DNA from: JANMOK01 sp031415055
GTDB lineage: Bacteria > Pseudomonadota > Alphaproteobacteria > Rhodobacterales > Rhodobacteraceae
Direction of reading: 5' to 3'
DNA: 7,681 nt
Assembly: GCA_031415055.1 (NCBI GenBank)
Contig: JANOQZ010000040.1
Location: 1 to 7,681, forward strand
A program made the position numbers and the translations under genes. The notes under the pieces are model-generated. The model had not been told where the DNA came from, did not search any database, and saw nothing but the letters and a program-made list of their open reading frames with translations. How positions within the stretch are numbered: position 1 is the stretch's first letter; each line of letters opens with the position of its first letter. This document shows positions 4,882-7,681 of this stretch, one piece after another.

Positions 4882-6456
4882 ATGGCATTGGTAATCAACG
4901 AGACGAATAGCGTGTTTGGCAGTGGATTGAGTTTGGTTCGCTCCACGGTCGGTGGCAATGTTACAGTAACGAAAGAAGGTGCGGTCGCCGCAGGATCGGG
5001 AGTCACTGCATTTTATTTGACTGGATTTGGTGCCTGGACATTCCAAATTGACGGGCTGATTACCGGCTCCAATGGCATTTATTTAGTCCCATTGCACCAA
5101 CCACTGTCAACGATCACCATCGGAAAATCCGGCGAAATATTTGGAACCCAGACAGCCATCTTTGTTGATAGTCGAACTGATATTGTGAACTATGGTCGCT
5201 TGCAAGGTGATGGCGGAATTGTCGAATATTCTGCCAATACCTTTAAAATTACCAATTACGGTGAGATTCTTGCCGATGTGATTAATGAAACTGCAGCCAT
5301 TCGCCTCGATTTTTCTGACCCTTTCGAGACCATTGGCACTCACACCATCGACAACAAAGGTTTGATTAGCGCATACGACGGCACCGACATCGGCATCGCA
5401 ATCTATGCAAACGGCCTCAGCCCAACAATTATCACCAACACCGGCACAATCGACGGTCACCTCAGCCTTGGCGGCGGTGTGGACACCGTCACCAATTCCG
5501 GCATTATCACAGGTTACATCGATACATGGAACGGCAACGATAAGTTGACCAATAACGGCACCATCGAAGGCGACGTTTTCCTAGGTAGCGGCAACGACAC
5601 ATTTACCAATACCGGAACCGTCGAAGGTGCCATACTCATGGGCAGTGGTAGCGACACATTCATCGGTGGTGCTTCAGAAGACGTCGTCGTCGATGAAGGC
5701 GGGGCCGACAATTACAACCTCGGCGGCGGCGACGATTATTTCGATGCAGTGGAAACGGGCTCGTTCAATGGCGTCGACACTGTCGTCGGCGGCACAAACT
5801 CAACGGATTTGCCGGTCGTTCAAGCCACTGATCGTGACCGATACTCGGCTTATGACGCGGTGCAATCAGTCTTCGTCAACCTCTCCAGTGCTGTTTCGCA
5901 TGGAATCGCCGCCAACACGGCCAAGGGCGCTGAAATTGGCACCGATAAGATCACCGGTTTTGAATCGGCGTTTGGCGGATCGGCCAACGATGTTTTGGTC
6001 GGCAGCGCGATTGCCAACGTCCTTTGGGGTCGTGGCGGCAATGACACACTCGAGGGTCGGGCGGGAAACGACGTCATTTTTGGCGATGAAGGCAACGACA
6101 GGATCATCGGAGGAGCAGGTCGCGACTTCTTATATGGCGATGCCAATGCCGATACATTCGTCTACAAAGCACTGACCGACAGCACGCTTGACCGGACAAC
6201 ACGCGATGTCGTCAAAGACTTCGAAGACGGCATCGACCATTTTGATTTCAACCAACTGGCACTGATCAACGAAACCTTCATTGGTCAGAACGTGGCCTTC
6301 TCACCCACCGCTGGCCAATCGGAAATCCGGGTCATTTCCAAGTTATTCGGCTGGTCGGTTCAGGTTGACAAAAATGGCGACGGCAAAGCCGATATGGTGA
6401 TTGATGTGAACGACGCCACCCAGTCAATCGTCTGGGACAGTTCCGATTTTCTCTGA
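4882..6456 (+). CDS. RTX-type calcium-binding beta-solenoid protein, probable type I secretion substrate
   Basis: Predicted extracellular protein of 524 residues with no enzymatic domain that I recognise. There is no N-terminal signal peptide. Residues about 52-184 hold degenerate beta-helix coils (GLITGSNGIYL, GEIFGTQTAIFV, GRLQGDGGIVEY, GLISAYDGTDIGIAIYA). Residues 185-260 are four contiguous 19-residue coils, each with TNxGxIxG plus a GxGxD-like loop. Then comes an intermediate region with GGGDDYFDA and VNLSS...GTDKITGFESAFGGS. Classical RTX nonapeptides span about 382-426, followed by a serralysin-like DVVKDFEDGIDHFDF (442-456), an EF-hand-like DKNGDGKAD (496-504) and a hydrophobic C-terminus SSDFL, as in type I secretion substrates. 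The frame is open from a TTG at 4864, but the ATG at 4882 has GGGGG seven bases upstream and is preferred; an ATG at 4876 is possible. No ABC exporter or membrane-fusion gene is nearby. The first half is visibly richer in A/T than the flanking genes. Role could be adhesion, matrix or surface layer; unproven. Confidence 0.85.
   Translation: MALVINETNSVFGSGLSLVRSTVGGNVTVTKEGAVAAGSGVTAFYLTGFGAWTFQIDGLITGSNGIYLVPLHQPLSTITIGKSGEIFGTQTAIFVDSRTDIVNYGRLQGDGGIVEYSANTFKITNYGEILADVINETAAIRLDFSDPFETIGTHTIDNKGLISAYDGTDIGIAIYANGLSPTIITNTGTIDGHLSLGGGVDTVTNSGIITGYIDTWNGNDKLTNNGTIEGDVFLGSGNDTFTNTGTVEGAILMGSGSDTFIGGASEDVVVDEGGADNYNLGGGDDYFDAVETGSFNGVDTVVGGTNSTDLPVVQATDRDRYSAYDAVQSVFVNLSSAVSHGIAANTAKGAEIGTDKITGFESAFGGSANDVLVGSAIANVLWGRGGNDTLEGRAGNDVIFGDEGNDRIIGGAGRDFLYGDANADTFVYKALTDSTLDRTTRDVVKDFEDGIDHFDFNQLALINETFIGQNVAFSPTAGQSEIRVISKLFGWSVQVDKNGDGKADMVIDVNDATQSIVWDSSDFL
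5434..5661 (+). repeat. Four tandem 57-base (19-residue) beta-helix/RTX hybrid repeats
   Basis: Residues 185-260 of the RTX protein form four gapless units of exactly 19 residues. The units begin TNTGTIDG, TNSGIITG, TNNGTIEG and TNTGTVEG. They end GGGVDTV, WNGNDKL, GSGNDTF and GSGSDTF. The shared pattern is T-N-x-G-x-[IV]-x-G, a short beta strand, then G/N-x-G/N-x-D-x-hydrophobic. The DNA copies have diverged and only the protein pattern is strict, so the duplication is old or under selection for structure. The Asp at each turn suggests calcium-bound corners; that is inference. Confidence 0.85.
6025..6159 (+). repeat. Classical RTX nonapeptide block (GGxGxDxUx)
   Basis: Five successive units are readable at residues about 382-426: WGRGGNDTL, EGRAGNDVI, FGDEGNDRI, IGGAGRDFL and YGDANADTF. 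These match the hemolysin-type calcium-binding repeat, which folds into a calcium-stabilised parallel beta roll after export. Units vary in the first G positions, but the Asp in the seventh position is kept throughout. The degenerate preceding units (GGSANDVLV, GSAIANVL) suggest that the roll starts a little earlier. Confidence 0.88.
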
Positions 6457-6466
6457 TCGCCCTTGC

Positions 6467-6505
6467 GTGCCGCGCTGACTTCGCTCAATTTGTCAGGTGC
6501 GGCAC
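6467..6505 (+). repeat. Interrupted hairpin between the RTX gene and the coiled-coil/zapA pair
   Basis: GTGCCGC (6467-6473) pairs with GCGGCAC (6499-6505), and CTGAC (6475-6479) with GTCAG (6492-6496). There is a one-against-two-base internal loop and a 12-base apical loop, so 12 bp pair in all. No T-run follows. It starts 10 bases after the RTX stop and ends immediately before the Shine-Dalgarno AGGGGAG at 6506-6512. It may end or protect the RTX transcript, or control access to the next gene's ribosome binding site. Confidence 0.5.
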
Positions 6506-6512
6506 AGGGGAG
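6506..6512 (+). promoter_or_regulatory. Strong ribosome binding site AGGGGAG deciding the start at 6521
   Basis: AGGGGAG ends eight bases before the ATG at 6521. This fixes the start of the coiled-coil gene there rather than at the in-frame GTG at 6497, which lies inside the hairpin and has no such site. Confidence 0.7.
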
Positions 6513-6520
6513 TCGAAGCG

Positions 6521-6766
6521 ATGGACAATCTGGAAAATCTGCAACGCCGCATAACCGAGGCGTTTCAGCGTATTGAAACCGCAGCGAAAATCCATGACAA
6601 CGACGTCAGTATCCCCTCTGATCCAATGCGCCGCTTGGCCGAAACCAATGTCGCCCTGGCCGCCGAACTCGATGCCGAACGCGCCGCCCGCCTGAAAAAC
6701 GCGGCAGCGCTCGATCAATTGATCACCCGTCTGAAACCAATGCTGAACGAGGCGACCCATGCCTGA
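6521..6766 (+). CDS. Small coiled-coil protein paired with ZapA (ZauP-like by position)
   Basis: An 81-residue, charged, helix-forming protein with no signal peptide or membrane segment. Residues 1-26 (MDNLENLQRRITEAFQRIE...) and about 39-78 (LAETNVALAAELDAERAA, then LDQLITRLKPML) have heptad-like spacing of Leu/Ala/Ile, separated by a Pro-containing linker (IPSDP). It overlaps zapA by 8 bases (ATGCCTGA), so the two are almost surely translationally coupled. In Caulobacter a coiled-coil protein encoded just upstream of zapA (ZauP) works with ZapA to focus the Z-ring. The position, size and predicted fold here are consistent with that role, but I see no sequence motif that proves homology, so no symbol is given. 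Strong Shine-Dalgarno at 6506-6512. Confidence 0.8.
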   Translation: MDNLENLQRRITEAFQRIETAAKIHDNDVSIPSDPMRRLAETNVALAAELDAERAARLKNAAALDQLITRLKPMLNEATHA

Positions 6767-7172
6767 AATCGAAATCAAAATTGGCGACCGCGTTTTCGTC
6801 GTAGCCTGCGAGCCGGGCGAAGAACGACACCTTCACAACGCCGCCGAATTGCTCGACCAAGAGGCAACTTCTCTACGCGAAACCGTTGGCCGTGTTCCAG
6901 AATCACGCATGTTGCTGATGGCGGGCCTGATGCTCAGCGACAAAACCATCGGCATGGGCTGGCAGATCGAGGAATTCAAAGACCGCATCAAATCGCTAGA
7001 GCAGCGACTTGAAAGCGCCGACGCCCGCAATGCTGACCTGGTGGCGGCCAAACAAACGGGGTCACCTGTCGCCAAAATCACCTCCGATCCGGCACCTTCG
7101 ATGCAATTGCTGGAATTGGTCGCGTCCGAAATGGAAAGCTTGGCGACAGAGTTGGAAACCCGCGCCGCCTAA
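6759..7172 (+). CDS. zapA: Cell division protein ZapA
   Basis: FtsZ-associated cytoplasmic protein that in the family cross-links protofilaments and stabilises the Z-ring. The 137-residue product has the ZapA-type globular head: beta strands EIEIKIGDRVFVVAC (3-17), then EERHLHNAAELLDQEATSL (21-39), and the conserved SRMLLMAGLMLSDKTIGM (48-65). A coiled-coil stalk follows (about 68-95). A variable linker and a last helix (LLELVASEMESLATELE, 117-133) extend it beyond the roughly 110 residues of enterobacterial ZapA. The longer form is, from memory, usual in Rhodobacterales. The ATG overlaps the end of the coiled-coil gene, with GAGG seven bases upstream. Its stop codon overlaps the stop of the convergent glutaredoxin gene by 4 bases. 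Confidence 0.9.
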   Translation: MPEIEIKIGDRVFVVACEPGEERHLHNAAELLDQEATSLRETVGRVPESRMLLMAGLMLSDKTIGMGWQIEEFKDRIKSLEQRLESADARNADLVAAKQTGSPVAKITSDPAPSMQLLELVASEMESLATELETRAA

Positions 7173-7534
7173 GCGTTTGAAGCGCGGATTTTCTCGGAAG
7201 CCGCTTTATCAAACGCGACACCCTTGGCTTCGAACAACTGATCCAACTCGCCGGATAATGTCATCTCCGTCACAATATCGCAGCCGCCGACAAACTCGCC
7301 TTTGACGTAAAGCTGCGGGATTGTCGGCCAATCGGAATATTCCTTGATCCCATCACGGATCGCCGGGTCGGCCAAAACATTCACATCCTTGAACGCGACC
7401 CCCATGTAATTGAGCACCCCGGCAACCCGCGAGGAAAACCCGCATTGCGGCATCTGCGACGTGCCCTTCATGAACAAAACCACATCGTTTGTTTCCACAT
7501 CGGCCTTGATCGCGTCATGGGTTGGGTTGGTCAT
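7169..7534 (-). CDS. grxD: Monothiol CGFS glutaredoxin, Grx4/GrxD type
   Basis: Cytoplasmic glutaredoxin that, in its family, binds a [2Fe-2S] cluster with glutathione and hands it to Fe-S acceptors or to BolA partners, linking it to iron homeostasis. The 121-residue product has FMKGT (21-25, glutathione-contacting Lys23), the active site CGFS (31-34) with a single cysteine, WPTIPQLYVKGEFVGGCDIV (69-88) with the cis-Pro TIP and the GGCD glutathione site, and a C-terminal helix. The length is a little over the 105-115 usual for single-domain members. The start ATG at 7534 has GGAG seven bases upstream, embedded in the last codons of bolA. Only 4 bases separate it from the bolA stop, so the pair is one transcription unit. 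Its stop overlaps that of zapA. Confidence 0.95.
   Translation of the reverse strand: MTNPTHDAIKADVETNDVVLFMKGTSQMPQCGFSSRVAGVLNYMGVAFKDVNVLADPAIRDGIKEYSDWPTIPQLYVKGEFVGGCDIVTEMTLSGELDQLFEAKGVAFDKAASEKIRASNA
7173..7216. repeat. Inverted repeat at the zapA/grxD convergence, possible bidirectional stop structure
   Basis: GCGTTTGA (7173-7180) and TCAAACGC (7209-7216) are perfect 8-bp arms. Partial complementarity inside (AGC..GG near 7181 with CCGCT near 7201) could lengthen the stem. It begins directly after the zapA stop and lies in the last codons of grxD. Neither side carries a T-run, so termination would be weak or factor-dependent. Structure inferred by eye. Confidence 0.42.
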
Positions 7535-7538
7535 ATCT

Positions 7539-7681
7539 TTACTCCGGTGCTTTCGTCGTCAGGGCCAGCGCGTGCAATTCGCCCGCTGGCCCATCCATTT
7601 TTCCATTCAAGGCGGCATAGACCATCTGGTGCTGCTTCACCCGGTTCAGGCCGCGAAATTCTTCGGCAATCACCGTCGCCG
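7539..7681 (-). CDS. bolA: BolA family protein, 5' end cut by window edge
   Basis: The last 46 full codons of a BolA-like protein. The visible part begins ATVIAEEFRGLNRVKQHQMV and contains the family signature: Phe-x-Gly before VKQHQMVYAAL (the conserved His in the RH/QH position) and a C-terminal HALALTT whose His is a cluster ligand in known BolA-glutaredoxin complexes. It ends KAPE-TAA at 7541-7539. BolA proteins of this type pair with CGFS glutaredoxins to sense or transfer Fe-S clusters, and the partner grxD follows 4 bases later. The missing N-terminal part would be about 30-40 residues. In related bacteria purL genes often lie upstream; that is outside the window. Confidence 0.9.
   Translation of the reverse strand, partial: ATVIAEEFRGLNRVKQHQMVYAALNGKMDGPAGELHALALTTKAPE
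7562..7592. repeat. Strong GC-rich hairpin inside the 3' end of bolA, just before grxD
   Basis: GGGCCAGCG (7562-7570) and CGCTGGCCC (7584-7592) are perfect 9-bp arms, eight of the nine pairs being G-C, around a 13-base loop. On the minus-strand message the hairpin ends about 17 bases before the GGAG of grxD (7545-7542). It is coded by the GPAGELHALA part of bolA. It may affect the bolA-to-grxD expression ratio or mRNA decay, or be incidental to codon use. Confidence 0.5.

Noticed and set aside
4756..5046. Minus-strand open frame (96 codons) across the tkt promoter and RTX start
   Set aside because: It covers the RTX coding start and the promoter region, has no recognisable domain and no good ribosome site, and would conflict with the tkt promoter candidate.
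5434..5661. CRISPR-like tandem repeats
   Set aside because: The periodicity is in the protein (19 residues) inside an open frame; the DNA units are diverged and have no spacers.

Overview
The window looks like a chromosomal housekeeping region of an alphaproteobacterium, most probably of the Rhodobacterales/Rhodobacteraceae type. The evidence is the DhnA-type class I aldolase, the HFDRPKG variant of phosphoglycerate kinase, an FtsB with the QGDFGLFR hallmark, a ZapA next to a small coiled-coil partner, and a BolA/CGFS-glutaredoxin pair. No rRNA, tRNA, insertion sequence or CRISPR array was seen.

Left part (1-4724, minus strand): a compact operon read right to left as tkt, a previously easy-to-miss 47-codon membrane micro-ORF, pgk, a class I fructose-bisphosphate aldolase gene and, after about 120 bases with two hairpins, ftsB (cut by the window edge). 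The first three junctions are only 12-19 bases. The operon serves the pentose-phosphate and triose/hexose interconversion part of central metabolism. A gap gene, which I recall as common near tkt and pgk in related bacteria, is absent here. A good sigma70-like promoter lies at 4784-4811.

Middle (4725-6456): a divergent promoter region of about 150 bases, then a plus-strand gene for a 524-residue RTX-type, calcium-binding, beta-solenoid protein that is probably exported by a type I secretion system not present in the window. It contains four exact-length 19-residue repeats that combine a beta-helix coil with an RTX-like GxGxD loop, followed by classical RTX nonapeptides and a serralysin-like C-terminus. 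It sits between tkt and the zapA pair and looks like an accessory insertion in a conserved neighbourhood.

Right part (6457-7681): a plus-strand pair encoding a small coiled-coil protein and ZapA (8-base overlap), both probably Z-ring associated. These converge on a minus-strand bolA-grxD pair (Fe-S/iron handling). The zapA and grxD stop codons overlap by 4 bases. The most noteworthy unexplained items are the micro-ORF between tkt and pgk, the hybrid beta-helix/RTX repeat protein, and a set of hairpins placed at gene junctions.
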